A stretch of DNA of 64,000 nucleotides from Litoribacillus peritrichatus (lineage in GTDB: Bacteria; Pseudomonadota; Gammaproteobacteria; Pseudomonadales; Litoribrevibacteraceae). The position numbers were made by a program, and so were the translations under genes. The stretch is taken from the NCBI RefSeq assembly GCF_039537985.1, contig NZ_BAABBN010000004.1:620001-684000 (forward strand), in the 5' to 3' direction. This document shows positions 42,902-56,012 of this stretch, in pieces; the stretch's first letter is position 1, and the number at the start of each line of letters is the position of its first letter. The notes under the pieces are model-generated. The model saw nothing but the letters and a program-made list of their open reading frames with translations. It was not told where the DNA came from and ran no database searches.

Positions 42902-44530
42902 ATGAAAAAACTCAAGTTTGGATTGTCTGCAATTGGTCTAGCGGTTGGTATGGCTGCGACAGGTTTATCATTGCCTGCGTTCGCAGGTGGCCCAACTATG
43001 TCCGAGAAGGATTTTGAAGAAACGAACCTAAAGTACTTCCAGCGTTGTGCGGGTTGTCATGGGGTACTGCGAAAGGGGGCGACGGGTAAGAATCTTGAGC
43101 CGAAGAACATGCTGAAGAAAGGTCAGGCGCGTTTAGAGAAGATTATCTCTTACGGGACTGAAGGTGGTATGAACAACTTTGATGATATCTTTAGTAAAGA
43201 TGAAATCTCCAAGTTGGCTACCTATATTCAGATGGAACCACCGGTGCCACCTGAAATGTCCTTGGATCAAATGAAAGCGCTAACTAAGCAGTTTGTTCCT
43301 CTTAAAGACTATCCAACCAAACCTCTGCATGGTCGTAATTGGGAAAACTTCTTTGTTGTGATCGAGCGTGACGCAGGTAAAGCAGCCATCATTGATGGCG
43401 ATACCAAAGAAGTGATTGACCATATTGACACTGGTTATGCGGTACACGTAATTAAAGGTACTGAGCACCATAAAAAAGATCATGCAAAAGATGTAGGTCG
43501 TTTCTGGTACACCATTGGTCGTGACGGCAAGGTGAACAAAATCGACTTATGGCAGAAGCCAGGCAAAATGTTGGTTGCTGAAACTCAGATGGCATACGAT
43601 GCGCGTGACATCGCGGTTTCCGGTGACGGTAAATACGTGATTGCCGGTGGTTACTGGCCAGCACACTTCGTGATCATGGATGCAGAAACGCTTGAACCGC
43701 TAAAAGTTGTTTCAACACGTGGTTACAACACCAAAGGTGAGTACATCAATGAAGCGCGTGTAGCGGCTATCTATACTGCGCCAAATGAGTCTGCATTCAT
43801 CGTAGCTGTTAAAGAGACAGGAAAGATGTTGCAGGTTGATTACACAGACCTTGATAACTTGACAATCACTGCAATTGAATCCGCAGAATTCCTGCATGAT
43901 GGATTCTTCGACCCAACCGGTCGTTACTTCCAGATCGCTGCTAATGCTTCAAATAAGATGGTTGTTGTTGATACGAAAGACGCCAAACTTGAGAAGATGA
44001 TTGATGTTGACAAGCTTCCTCACCCAGGCCCTGGTGCAAACTGGATTGATGAGAAGTGTGGCCCTGTGGGTGGTACAACGCACTTGGGTGTAGGTCTGGT
44101 ATCTGTGTGGGGTAACGATCCGATCAATCACCCTGATCAGGCGTGGAAGCTTTGTTACGAAGTTGAAACGGATGGTGCCGGTGTATTCATCCGTACGCAT
44201 GAGAAGTCTGACTACGTATGGGCGGATCAGTTGAAACATCCTGAGCCTGAAGTTCAGCAGTCTGTTCAAGTCTTCGATAAGAAAACACGTGAAATCGTTA
44301 AGACGATTCGTGTGACGGAAGAAGAAGGTAAGGCTGCACTTCACATGGAGTTCAACCAGGATGGTACTGAAGTTTGGGTATCAGTCTGGAACCGTGCAGA
44401 CGCGAAGAACCCAACGGGTGAAATCGTTGTATACGATGCGAAGACTCTAAAAGAGAAGAAACGCATTAAGGGCTTAACCACTCCAACTGGTAAGTTCAAC
44501 GTGTTCAACCGTGCGAACCACAAAACTTAA
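42902..44530 (+). CDS. nirS: Cytochrome cd1 nitrite reductase NirS
   Basis: 542 residues with signal peptide (LKFGLSAIGLAVGMAATGLS ... PAFAGG), an N-terminal heme c domain with CAGCHG near residue 50, and an eight-bladed heme d1 propeller. Landmark segments include HKKDHAKDVGRFWYTIGRDG, HPGPGANW and TTHLGVGLVSVWGNDP with the d1-site His residues. It reduces nitrite to NO in the periplasm. Unlike in Pseudomonas, it sits 28 kb from the nirCFDLGHJEN run, next to a NirT-like fusion gene and a copper protein gene. It needs heme d1 from the 6.7-14.5 kb locus. Confidence 0.97.
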   Translation: MKKLKFGLSAIGLAVGMAATGLSLPAFAGGPTMSEKDFEETNLKYFQRCAGCHGVLRKGATGKNLEPKNMLKKGQARLEKIISYGTEGGMNNFDDIFSKDEISKLATYIQMEPPVPPEMSLDQMKALTKQFVPLKDYPTKPLHGRNWENFFVVIERDAGKAAIIDGDTKEVIDHIDTGYAVHVIKGTEHHKKDHAKDVGRFWYTIGRDGKVNKIDLWQKPGKMLVAETQMAYDARDIAVSGDGKYVIAGGYWPAHFVIMDAETLEPLKVVSTRGYNTKGEYINEARVAAIYTAPNESAFIVAVKETGKMLQVDYTDLDNLTITAIESAEFLHDGFFDPTGRYFQIAANASNKMVVVDTKDAKLEKMIDVDKLPHPGPGANWIDEKCGPVGGTTHLGVGLVSVWGNDPINHPDQAWKLCYEVETDGAGVFIRTHEKSDYVWADQLKHPEPEVQQSVQVFDKKTREIVKTIRVTEEEGKAALHMEFNQDGTEVWVSVWNRADAKNPTGEIVVYDAKTLKEKKRIKGLTTPTGKFNVFNRANHKT

Positions 44531-44750
44531 TTTAAGTTTAACGTTCGCTTAGAGCGAGGTGAGGGTGACCCCTTTACCTCACTCACTGAGTGCGGCCGGA
44601 AGTGTGTTTCGGTCGCTCTCTGCTAGTCACTTAAGGGCACCTTCATTCATTTAAGTAACGACATTTTCCCGCCGTCTTGTGAATGAACCATAACAACGCC
44701 CAATTTGGATTCACCCTGGTTAGATAGCTCAACATGAGGCTGAAGAAACT

Positions 44751-46586
44751 ATGGCTGATAAAATCGTACATAAACCGGGTTTCTTAAATCGTCGACTCAT
44801 ACTCGGTACTACAATTGCCGGTGCAGTTGTATTTTTTATTGTCGGCATCATCTTCTGGGGCGGTTTCAATACGGCCATGGAAGCCACTAATACCCTCGAA
44901 TTCTGCGTTGGTTGCCACGAAATGGAAGCCAATGTGTACCAAGAGTATACGCCCACCATTCACTACTCTAACCGTACAGGTGTTCGAGCTGGTTGTCCCG
45001 ATTGCCACGTACCAAGGCCCTGGATTCATAAGATGGTGCGTAAAATACAGGCCTCGAAAGAAGTCTTCTCTTGGTTAACGGGCAAAATCGATACTAAAGA
45101 AGAGTTTGAAGAACATCGCTTTACAATGGCGAAGAGTGTTTGGAAAGCCATGAAAGAAACGGATTCACGTGAATGCCGTAACTGTCATAACTTCGAGTCC
45201 ATGAATCCGGAACATCAAAAACCTCGGGCACGTAAACAGCACTTAAATGCCTTTAAAGAAGGTCAGACATGCATTGATTGCCACAAGGGCATTGCTCATA
45301 ACGACGTTCGTCATATGTTGAGTGATGAAGAGCTGGAAGAAATTGAAAAGCCAAATCCCGATTACATACGTGAGATTCCACAAATGTACAAAGACGGTCT
45401 GGCCCGTGTGGAAGCGAAAGAAGCGGAAGAAGCGGAGCAAGAGCGCATTGCTAAGGCTGAGCTGAAAGCCAAGCAGCAGAAACAAGTGGAAGGTGCCGTT
45501 GCTGAAGCCTTGGAAGCTTATAAAGCAGAGCAGGCACTCTTAGCTGAAACCAAAGCCGCTGCTACTGCGGGTGCTAAAGGTGAGAAAGCCGCTAAACCAG
45601 TGGTTAAGAAAGCAGCAAAAGCCAGCGGTATTAAGGTGAACTGGTCTAAAGCTGATTCTCGCGATATTACCATCTTCTATCCTGGTCAAGCGTCCATCGA
45701 GTGGATTTTGAATGGCCGTGATCACGGTGGTGCGAGACCATTTACGAAAGGCGGTGATCGTTGTGTAACTTGTCATGACAAAGAAACAGCCGACATGGGC
45801 GCCAAGATTGTCAGTGGTGAAAAAGCGGAAGCAACGCCAATCCCTGGTAAGCGTGGCAGTATCCCTGTCACAGTTGACGCAACGTATGATAATGAAAACC
45901 TCTATATGCGCTTTAGCTGGGCAGAAGGAGAGCATGCTCCTGTACCGTTCGCAGACGGAGGCAAGCTTGATCCTGAAAACCCAATGAAACTGGCCATTAT
46001 GTTTGCTACAGACGAAGTTGAGTTTGCAGATCGTGCGGGTTGTTGGGGCACATGCCACCACGACGCGAAAAATATGCCTGACGCACCGGATGCCGACACA
46101 TTGGCAACCAGCGAGTTCGCTAAGCAAATCAACATTGGTGATGGCGTGACTAAGTACCTAAAAGAAAGCCGTACCAAGCTTGAAGTAAAAGGCCGTCGTG
46201 GTAAGAAGCGTGGCGGTTGGGACAAGTTGAAATCTGCTGATGAAATCGCAGCTGACACCAATGCGGGTAAGTTCATGGATCTGATCCGCTACAAATCTGG
46301 CAAAGGCGAAGTGGAAGACGGCCATATCATGGAGCAACGTACCATGCATGGCGGTCAGATCTCTGAGTTTGATGCAAAACTTAAGAATGGCACTTGGACG
46401 GTTGTTATGAAACGCAAATTAAAGTCTGACAAAGCGGGTGATATTACCTTGGAGAAAGGCAAGACTTATAACTTTGGTTTCGCTATCCATGATGATTACT
46501 CCAACTCTCGATTCCACCATGTATCTCTAGGCTACAAGTTGGGCATCGATAACGGAGACGGAGACATCAATGCCGCTAAGCAATGA
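44751..46586 (+). CDS. NapC/NirT-type tetraheme cytochrome fused to an ethylbenzene-dehydrogenase-like heme domain
   Basis: 611 residues. One N-terminal helix (residues 16-38) anchors a NapC/NirT domain with CVGCH (52), CPDCH (82), CRNCH (142) and CIDCH (174), which takes electrons from quinol. An Ala/Lys/Glu-rich, probably coiled-coil, linker (about 216-292) leads to a periplasmic C-terminal domain with CVTCH (338) and an unusual CxxxCH, CWGTCHH (431). That domain resembles the EB_dh heme-binding family. NirT in Pseudomonas is about 200 residues, so this is three times longer. Downstream of nirS, it likely links the quinol pool to nitrite reduction; the C-domain role is unknown. Confidence 0.85.
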   Translation: MADKIVHKPGFLNRRLILGTTIAGAVVFFIVGIIFWGGFNTAMEATNTLEFCVGCHEMEANVYQEYTPTIHYSNRTGVRAGCPDCHVPRPWIHKMVRKIQASKEVFSWLTGKIDTKEEFEEHRFTMAKSVWKAMKETDSRECRNCHNFESMNPEHQKPRARKQHLNAFKEGQTCIDCHKGIAHNDVRHMLSDEELEEIEKPNPDYIREIPQMYKDGLARVEAKEAEEAEQERIAKAELKAKQQKQVEGAVAEALEAYKAEQALLAETKAAATAGAKGEKAAKPVVKKAAKASGIKVNWSKADSRDITIFYPGQASIEWILNGRDHGGARPFTKGGDRCVTCHDKETADMGAKIVSGEKAEATPIPGKRGSIPVTVDATYDNENLYMRFSWAEGEHAPVPFADGGKLDPENPMKLAIMFATDEVEFADRAGCWGTCHHDAKNMPDAPDADTLATSEFAKQINIGDGVTKYLKESRTKLEVKGRRGKKRGGWDKLKSADEIAADTNAGKFMDLIRYKSGKGEVEDGHIMEQRTMHGGQISEFDAKLKNGTWTVVMKRKLKSDKAGDITLEKGKTYNFGFAIHDDYSNSRFHHVSLGYKLGIDNGDGDINAAKQ

Positions 46587-46637
46587 ATAAAGCACGATAA
46601 CTAGGAAGCAAAAAACTAAAATTTACGTTAAAACCTC

Positions 46638-46664
46638 AGGCATTCTGCAAAGAATGCCTTTTTT
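46638..46664 (+). terminator. Rho-independent terminator after the NirT-like gene
   Basis: Perfect stem AGGCATTCT-GCAA-AGAATGCCT followed by five T's, about 50 bp after the stop. Confidence 0.9.
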
Positions 46665-46721
46665 CATTTTAAATATCAGTGTCTTAGCTACAATCTAACT
46701 TTTAAAATAAAGGACGTATGT

Positions 46722-47042
46722 ATGAAAGCTCTCAGCACCAGCCTACTTAGCGTCGTCATTTTGCTTAGCTCGGCAATGGCAGAAGCCAAAACCGTTGAAG
46801 TGGAGATTAAGAAGTTTAAGTTTACTCCGCAACACATCACCATCAACCAAGGCGATACGGTAGTGTGGATTAACAAAGAAAAACGCCAATATCACAGCGT
46901 GTGGTTTAAGAGCATAGACACAGAAGAACCGGATTACTTCTTCCCGGATGAGACCTATCAAAAGACGTTTAATGACGTGGGGTCGTTTGATTATGAATGT
47001 GGTCCGCATCCTGAGATGACGGGGTCAGTGACTGTGGAGTAG
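46722..47042 (+). CDS. Periplasmic blue copper protein (plastocyanin/pseudoazurin-like)
   Basis: 106 residues with signal peptide (LLSVVILLSSAMAEA). The type 1 copper ligands are visible: His in RQYHSVWF and Cys, His, Met in YECGPHPEMTG. Small cupredoxins of this class carry electrons to periplasmic nitrite reductases, and its place behind nirS fits this. The preceding terminator suggests its own promoter. Confidence 0.9.
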   Translation: MKALSTSLLSVVILLSSAMAEAKTVEVEIKKFKFTPQHITINQGDTVVWINKEKRQYHSVWFKSIDTEEPDYFFPDETYQKTFNDVGSFDYECGPHPEMTGSVTVE

Positions 47043-47214
47043 AGAGATACAAACAGTCCACAATTAAAATGCGATGTAATGAAAAGCAGTTAGGCGAGGT
47101 TCATCTTGATTGGTTACTTGTAAATAATTTCTAAAAGAGGTCGTTACTCGTTCAACCTGCCTATAAGTCTCTGTTACACTTCGCCTTTTATATTGTTATC
47201 TGTGAGCTATCAAA

Positions 47215-49652
<2,438 letters not shown>

Positions 49653-49656
<4 letters not shown>

Positions 49657-51047
49657 AGGTGCTTGAAAGCAGGTATGACACTTATCAATACAGTGACTAC
49701 TTTAAAACTGATTTGCCTGGGCATTGGGCAGAGAAGCGTTTAGCATATTTGGCTGACCAAAGGAGAATGGCATTCGTTGATGGGCCATTTGGATCTGATT
49801 TAAAAACTGACGATTATAAAGATAGTGGTGTACCGTTAATTCAACTGAATAATATCCGTGACAGCAAACACCTCTTGCAAAACATAAAATTTATTACTCA
49901 GAAAAAGAAGGAACAGCTGAATAGGCATTTGGCACTTCCCTGTGATCTAGTAATAGCTAAAATGGCCGAGCCTGTTGCTAGATGTGCAGTTGTTAGCGAC
50001 CAATATCCAGAATATGTAATCGTCGCAGATTGTGTCAAGTTAACACCCAATCTCAATTTAGTTGATTTGAATTACCTTGTTTGGGCAATTAACTGTGATT
50101 ATGTGAAGGTTAATGCTGAGTTAGTTTCGACAGGAACGACAAGAATAAGAATAAATCTAGGTGAACTAAAAAAACTTAAAGTACCGTTTCCTCCATATAG
50201 TGAACAAGAAAAAATCGCCAACTTCCTTGACCACGAAACCGCCAAAATCGACACCCTAATCGAAAAACAACAACAGCTAATCAAACTGCTAAAAGAAAAA
50301 CGCCAGGCCGTGATCAGTCATGCCGTCACCAAAGGCCTTAATCCCAACGCCCCCATGCGCGACTCCGGTGTTGAGTGGTTAGGTGAAGTGCCGGAGCATT
50401 GGGTGGTGAGTAAGTTTGGCTATATATCTCAAGTTGTTCGTGGTGGCTCGCCAAGGCCCGCAGGCGATCCGACGCTTTTTAATGGTGATTACTCGCCTTG
50501 GGTTACCGTTGCTGAAATCACAAAAGATGATGAGATTTATTTAACAGAGACTGAAACCTTTTTAACGGAAAAAGGTAGTGATCAATGTCGAGTGTTTAAG
50601 TCTGGGACATTATTACTATCAAACAGTGGTGCAACATTAGGTGTGCCTTCGATCTTAAAGATTGACGCTAACGCAAATGATGGAGTGGTTGGATTCGAAA
50701 ATTTAGAGCTCAATCATGAGTTTGCTTATTATTATCTTTCAAGTCTTACAGATGACTTGAGAGAGAGAATTAAGCAAGGCTCAGGCCAGCCAAATTTAAA
50801 TACAGATATTGTTAAAGCTTTAGCAGTTCCAGTTCCTTCGGAAGATGAAGTTGAAGCAATTGTTGGTTCCATAAGAAAAACTCGTGAACATTATAAAAAA
50901 CTGGAAGACAAAGCTGTTGCTGGCATTGAGTTATTACAAGAACGACGCACAGCCTTAATCTCCGCAGCCGTCACCGGTAAAATAGACGTTCGAAATTGGG
51001 TTGCTCCTGAATCTATTGATAGGGTAAATAACAAGGACGTAGCATGA
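49653..51047 (+). CDS. hsdS: Type I restriction-modification specificity subunit
   Basis: 464 residues from GTG 49653. Two target recognition domains (about 15-185 and 245-405) are separated by the conserved helical spacer IANFLDHETAKIDTLIEKQQ, and a second spacer helix lies at the C-terminus (LLQERRTALISAAVTGKIDV). It sets the bipartite DNA target. The recognition sequence cannot be predicted by eye. Confidence 0.93.
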
Positions 51048-52108
51048 ACAATCAGGCCATGGATGCGGCATTAGTTACAGACATCAAACAGCTCATTCAA
51101 AGTGCTAAGCAGCGGGCTGCATCGGCGGTGAACGCTGAAATTACCATGCTGTATTGGCTGGTGGGCAGCCGAATTTCTAAGTACCTGTTGCAAGGCGAAC
51201 GCGCTGAGTATGGCAGGCAAGTCATTACTGAACTTTCAAAGCAGCTGACAGAGGCCTTTGGCCGAGGCTGGAGTCAAAAACAATTACATCACTGCCTGCG
51301 TTTTGCAGAGACATTTCCTGATGAACAAATTGTCTCTGCAGTGCGGAGACAATTAAGTTGGACGCACCTAAAGAGCCTGATTTACATTGATGAAGCGCTA
51401 AAACGCGAGTTTTATATTCGCATGGCCATTGAGGAACGTTGGTCTACGCGTACTTTGTCAGAGCGTATTGGCTCCCTGTTATTTGAACGTACTGCCATAT
51501 CTAAAAAACCGGAAGAAACGCTGGTGACCGAGCTGGAAATGCTGAGAGAAAAAGGCGAAGTCAATCAAGATTTGGTTTTGAAAGACCCTTACGTACTCGA
51601 TTTTCTGGATCTCAATGACCGTTATTTAGAAAAGGGATTAGAAGATGCCATCTTACGTGAGCTTGAGCAATTTTTATTGGAACTGGGTACCGGCTTTACC
51701 TTTGTTGCTCGGCAAAAGCGAATACAAATCGACGATGACGACTTTTACATTGACCTGCTGTTTTACAATCGAAAATTAAAGCGTCTGGTGGCCATCGATT
51801 TAAAAGTGGGCCGCTTTAAAGCGGAATATAAAGGGCAAATGGAATTATACCTTCGCTGGCTTGCAAAACATGAGCAAGAAGAAGGTGAACAACCTCCGCT
51901 GGGAATCATTCTTTGCGCGGGTAAAAAACAAGAACAAATTGAATTGCTTGAATTGGACCAATCAGGCATTCATGTGGCGGAGTATATAACAGCGTTGCCG
52001 CCCATGGATGTTTTTGAACAACGGCTGCACCAAGCAATTAATAATGCAAAGCAACGATTAGAACATACCTCAACTCAGAACAAGGACGTGCCTGATCATG
52101 AGCAGTAA
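51044..52108 (+). CDS. DUF1016 (YhcG-like) PDDEXK nuclease
   Basis: 354 residues. N-terminal DUF1016 helical domain (AEITMLYWLVGSRISKYLLQ; GWSQKQLHHCLRFAETFP). C-terminal PD-(D/E)XK-type nuclease core with FYIDLLFYNRKLKRLVAIDL and KVGRFKAEYKGQMELYLRWL. The start overlaps hsdS by 4 bp and the end overlaps hsdR by 11 bp, so it is an integral operon member. Such proteins are frequent passengers in type I loci, and some act in anti-phage defence; its role here is unknown. Confidence 0.9.
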   Translation: MNNQAMDAALVTDIKQLIQSAKQRAASAVNAEITMLYWLVGSRISKYLLQGERAEYGRQVITELSKQLTEAFGRGWSQKQLHHCLRFAETFPDEQIVSAVRRQLSWTHLKSLIYIDEALKREFYIRMAIEERWSTRTLSERIGSLLFERTAISKKPEETLVTELEMLREKGEVNQDLVLKDPYVLDFLDLNDRYLEKGLEDAILRELEQFLLELGTGFTFVARQKRIQIDDDDFYIDLLFYNRKLKRLVAIDLKVGRFKAEYKGQMELYLRWLAKHEQEEGEQPPLGIILCAGKKQEQIELLELDQSGIHVAEYITALPPMDVFEQRLHQAINNAKQRLEHTSTQNKDVPDHEQ

Positions 52109-55100
52109 GGCAAACGAAGCAGCGTTTCAAAACGACATCATTAAACAATTGGTTGCAAACGGTTGGTTGCTGGGCGACCCCAAAGGCTATAACCGTGAAC
52201 TGGCCTTGTATTCAGAAGATCTTTTAGGTTTTATAAAAGAGACGCAAGAAGAAGAGTGGCAGAAGTACTGCAAACTTTACCCTAGTGACCCCGAAGATAA
52301 GTTTCTAGCTCGCGTGGTATCGCAGCTCAATAAAGTTAAACCTGATGCCGTAAATAGGGAAATGCGAACCTTCGGTACATTGGGCGTTCTGCGTAATGAA
52401 TTACGTGACCGTGGCACGCGTTTTAGCTTATGCCAATTTAAACCCGAACACGATTTAAATCCAGACACTTTGAAACGTTATAAAGCAAATCGTTTAAGAG
52501 TGGTCCCCGAGTTGGTGTACAGCCCTTGGTGCAGTGATAGCGAGGCCTCAGAAGAAATCTCTGCGACAAGTAAGACGGCTGCGGTTAAAAGTAAAAAGTG
52601 GCGCATTGATTTAGTTTTGTTTGTGAATGGCTTACCCATTGCAACTTTGGAATTAAAGTCTGAGTTTAAACAGGCCGTACACAATGCAATAAAACAGTAT
52701 AAAACAACCCGTTTTGCCATTGACCCTGAGACCAAAAAGCCGGAGCCGTTGTTAACCTTTAAACGAGGTGCGTTGGTGCACTTTGCGGTCAGTCAGTACG
52801 AAGTGTATATGACCACCCGTTTAGAAGGGGATAAAACCTTCTTTTTGCCGTTTAACAAAGGTACGAAAGAGGGTGGAGCAGGTAATGATGTACCAGAAGA
52901 CATAAACAAGTACGCCACCGATTATTTATGGAATGAGGTTTTACTGCCAGACAACCTGTTGAATATTCTTGCCCGGTTTGTTCATCTGCAAATTGAAGAA
53001 AAAGAAGACTGGGAAGGGCGCAAATCCAAGAAAGAGACGTTGATTTTCCCACGGTATCATCAGTGGGATGTGGTCAGTAAACTGGTTGATACGGTTCGTA
53101 GTGAAGGCCCAGGCCAGAAGTATTTAATTCAGCACAGTGCTGGTTCGGGTAAATCCAATTCCATTGCCTGGTCAGCTCATCAACTGTCGGCGGTTTATAC
53201 TGCGGCGGGCAATAAGCTGTTTGATTCGGTGATTGTGGTAACCGATCGAACGGTATTGGACGATCAGTTGCAGGAAACCATTTCTCAATTTACCTCTGTA
53301 GACGGTGTGGTTGGTCGCATCAATCGTAATGAGGGTACAGGTTCTAAATCTGAAAAGCTGGCCAGTGCTTTGGAAGGCTCACAGCCGATAATAATTGTAA
53401 CGATTCAGACCTTCCCTCACGTCTTAAAAGCCATTGAAAACAGTGTTGTTTTAAAAGAACGCAATTACGTTGTCATTGCGGATGAAGCCCACAGTTCCCA
53501 AACAGGCAGTACGGCTCGACAGCTAAAAGAAGTCTTAATGGTAGAAGGGAAAGATGACGATGACGCGCTTTCTTCGGACGATATCTTGGATGCTGCGGTA
53601 GCATCACGACGTAAAGCAAAAAATGTAAGCTATCTGGCGTTTACCGCCACCCCAAAAGACAAAACGTTGCAATTGTTCGGGCGATTGCCAAAACCTCTGG
53701 AACAACCGAATAAAACAGATAACAAACCGTATGCGTGGCATGTGTACAGTATGCGCCAGGCCATTGAAGAAGGCTTTATTCTGGATGTATTGAAGAACTA
53801 CACCAATTATAAAGTGGCTTACAATCTTGCGATGAAGTTCGCTGGCGGTGATGAAGAGGTAGAAAGTAAAAGGACTAAGGTCAAGCTGAATGAATGGGTG
53901 CGATTGCACGATTACAACATCAGCCAGAAAGTAAAAGTCATCGTAGAGCACTTCAAACATAATGTAATGGGCTTGCTTGGTGGACAGGCGAAAGCAATGG
54001 TTGTTACCAGCTCTCGTAAAGAGGCGGTGCGCTATAAATTAGGTTTTGATAAGTACATTGCTGAAAAGGGTTATCAAAAAATTCAAGCTATGGTGGCGTT
54101 TTCTGGTGAATTGGAATTTACAGAAAAAGACCCGATTGCTGACGAAGATAAATCCTCGTTACTTGATAAAAAGTTTACTGAAACGAATATGAATCCCGGC
54201 CTGAAAGGCCGCGATATGCGTGAAGCGTTTGACAGCGATGACTATCAGGTAATGATCGTTGCCAATAAGTTTCAAACGGGCTTTGATCAGCCCAAACTTT
54301 GTGCCATGTACGTAGATAAAAAACTGGGTGGTGTGGAATGTGTGCAAACGCTTTCCCGTTTGAACAGAACTTTCCCAAGTAAAAAAGAGAGTGGCACTTT
54401 TGTTCTGGATTTTTTCAATGAACCGGAAGAAATTTTAAAAGCGTTTGAACCTTATTATCAGACAACGGAGCTTGCTGATGTTTCAGACCCCAATTTGATT
54501 TTTGACCTGTCTGATAAATTGCGCGCCTCCGGTATTTTTTATGATCATGAAGTTGATCAGTTCTGCGAAGCTTTTTTGCTAAAGAGTAAAAGTAACGCTG
54601 CTATTGCCAATATTTGCAAGCCGGCAGTAGAGCGTTGGAATGTTCGTTATAAATCCGCCGCAGAGGCTTACGTTCAAGCCAAAGACATGTTTGAACGCAC
54701 TAAGCGCACGGATGATCCGGTATTGATTGCAAATGCTGAAAACAGCTTTAAAGAATGCAAACAAGAAAAAGATGCGCTTGAGATTTTTAGAAAGGATTTG
54801 GGTACTTTTGTTCGTTTTTACGAATTTATGTCTCAAATCGTGGATTACAATGATAAAGAATTAGAGAAACTGAGTCTTTATGCTCGTTGCTTACGGCCCA
54901 TGCTGCGGGAAGTAATCACAGAAGACGATGAAATTGATCTCAATAATGTTGTACTTAGCCATTATCGTTTGTCAAAGATTCGACAACAAGACATTAAATT
55001 ACAAGTCGAAGCTGAAAATGTTGCACTAGAGCCAGGGGATTCATTGGGTACGGCCAAGCCACAAAATCCTAAAGAAGAGTTTTTGTCTCAAATCATTGCT

Positions 55101-56012
55101 CGTTTGAATGAGTTGTTCATCACAGATGAACTGACTGATGATGATATGGTGAATTACGCATATACAGTCAGAGATAAGGTAAGAGAGAACTCCGTAGTTA
55201 TGGAGCAGCTGGCCAATAATAGTGCCGAGCAGGCTAAACTAGGGGATTTCCCCAGAGCATTGAATGATGCGATTATGGCCAGTGGTGACGCGCATCAAAA
55301 TCAGATGATGCAGTTGCTGACTGATTCAGGTAGAGCAGCTAAGTTTGAAAAATTAATGTTTGAATTGTTAGTTGATGAGCGTGCTGCTGCTTTAACAGAG
55401 CCTGACTTTTCTTATGACTTGCCCGGTAGATCACTTGCTTATTACTCCGGTAATGCTCATGAGAGCGCAAGTTACGGAGTAATGGATAATTTGGCTAATG
55501 GGTATAAAATCAATGATGAAAGTAAGGTTATTTCTTTCGGTTCTATGACTCTTACCATTTCAGAACTTGACGAGTTGGTTGATACTGACGAATATTTCCC
55601 TAATATCAGCCGTCATGTATCAGACTACTTAAGGTTAATAACGTCAACAGCACTAAAAGGTGAACCCAGTTTTGGTTTAAGTTTTGAAGCTAAAAGCATT
55701 CGACGTGGTTCAGTCATTATTGACTATGAAATTGTATTGAATGTTGCTCAGTTCAGTGCGATTACTTTAGGTGGTTTTGCTTTATACCCAAAGGCTGCTG
55801 ATGCGGTAGATAGAATTCAAAAAGACATCAAACGAGATGCATCTAAGTGGGCTGAAAAAGTCGATGGTATTCTGACTCACTTAAAAACATCAAAAATAAA
55901 GAGTTCAGATCTAAAATTGTTAACCAATGAGGAGCTTGATCAAGAATTGATTAAACAAGGTTTGATTAAGTTGAAAGACAATATCGAAGAGATCGATCAG
56001 GATAGACCCTAA
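52098..56012 (+). CDS. hsdR: Type I restriction endonuclease motor subunit
   Basis: 1304 residues. The N-terminal nuclease region includes IDLVLFVNGLPIATLELKSE (D...ExK). The SF2 helicase part has Walker A SAGSGKSNS, DEAH box VIADEAHSSQTG, motif III FTATP and motif VI-like QTLSRLNRTFPS. About 400 C-terminal residues (after about 900) include a charged helical region and a domain of unknown type. It translocates and cuts unmodified DNA. All four genes overlap or touch, forming one operon with HsdM/HsdS. Confidence 0.95.
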   Translation: MSSKANEAAFQNDIIKQLVANGWLLGDPKGYNRELALYSEDLLGFIKETQEEEWQKYCKLYPSDPEDKFLARVVSQLNKVKPDAVNREMRTFGTLGVLRNELRDRGTRFSLCQFKPEHDLNPDTLKRYKANRLRVVPELVYSPWCSDSEASEEISATSKTAAVKSKKWRIDLVLFVNGLPIATLELKSEFKQAVHNAIKQYKTTRFAIDPETKKPEPLLTFKRGALVHFAVSQYEVYMTTRLEGDKTFFLPFNKGTKEGGAGNDVPEDINKYATDYLWNEVLLPDNLLNILARFVHLQIEEKEDWEGRKSKKETLIFPRYHQWDVVSKLVDTVRSEGPGQKYLIQHSAGSGKSNSIAWSAHQLSAVYTAAGNKLFDSVIVVTDRTVLDDQLQETISQFTSVDGVVGRINRNEGTGSKSEKLASALEGSQPIIIVTIQTFPHVLKAIENSVVLKERNYVVIADEAHSSQTGSTARQLKEVLMVEGKDDDDALSSDDILDAAVASRRKAKNVSYLAFTATPKDKTLQLFGRLPKPLEQPNKTDNKPYAWHVYSMRQAIEEGFILDVLKNYTNYKVAYNLAMKFAGGDEEVESKRTKVKLNEWVRLHDYNISQKVKVIVEHFKHNVMGLLGGQAKAMVVTSSRKEAVRYKLGFDKYIAEKGYQKIQAMVAFSGELEFTEKDPIADEDKSSLLDKKFTETNMNPGLKGRDMREAFDSDDYQVMIVANKFQTGFDQPKLCAMYVDKKLGGVECVQTLSRLNRTFPSKKESGTFVLDFFNEPEEILKAFEPYYQTTELADVSDPNLIFDLSDKLRASGIFYDHEVDQFCEAFLLKSKSNAAIANICKPAVERWNVRYKSAAEAYVQAKDMFERTKRTDDPVLIANAENSFKECKQEKDALEIFRKDLGTFVRFYEFMSQIVDYNDKELEKLSLYARCLRPMLREVITEDDEIDLNNVVLSHYRLSKIRQQDIKLQVEAENVALEPGDSLGTAKPQNPKEEFLSQIIARLNELFITDELTDDDMVNYAYTVRDKVRENSVVMEQLANNSAEQAKLGDFPRALNDAIMASGDAHQNQMMQLLTDSGRAAKFEKLMFELLVDERAAALTEPDFSYDLPGRSLAYYSGNAHESASYGVMDNLANGYKINDESKVISFGSMTLTISELDELVDTDEYFPNISRHVSDYLRLITSTALKGEPSFGLSFEAKSIRRGSVIIDYEIVLNVAQFSAITLGGFALYPKAADAVDRIQKDIKRDASKWAEKVDGILTHLKTSKIKSSDLKLLTNEELDQELIKQGLIKLKDNIEEIDQDRP

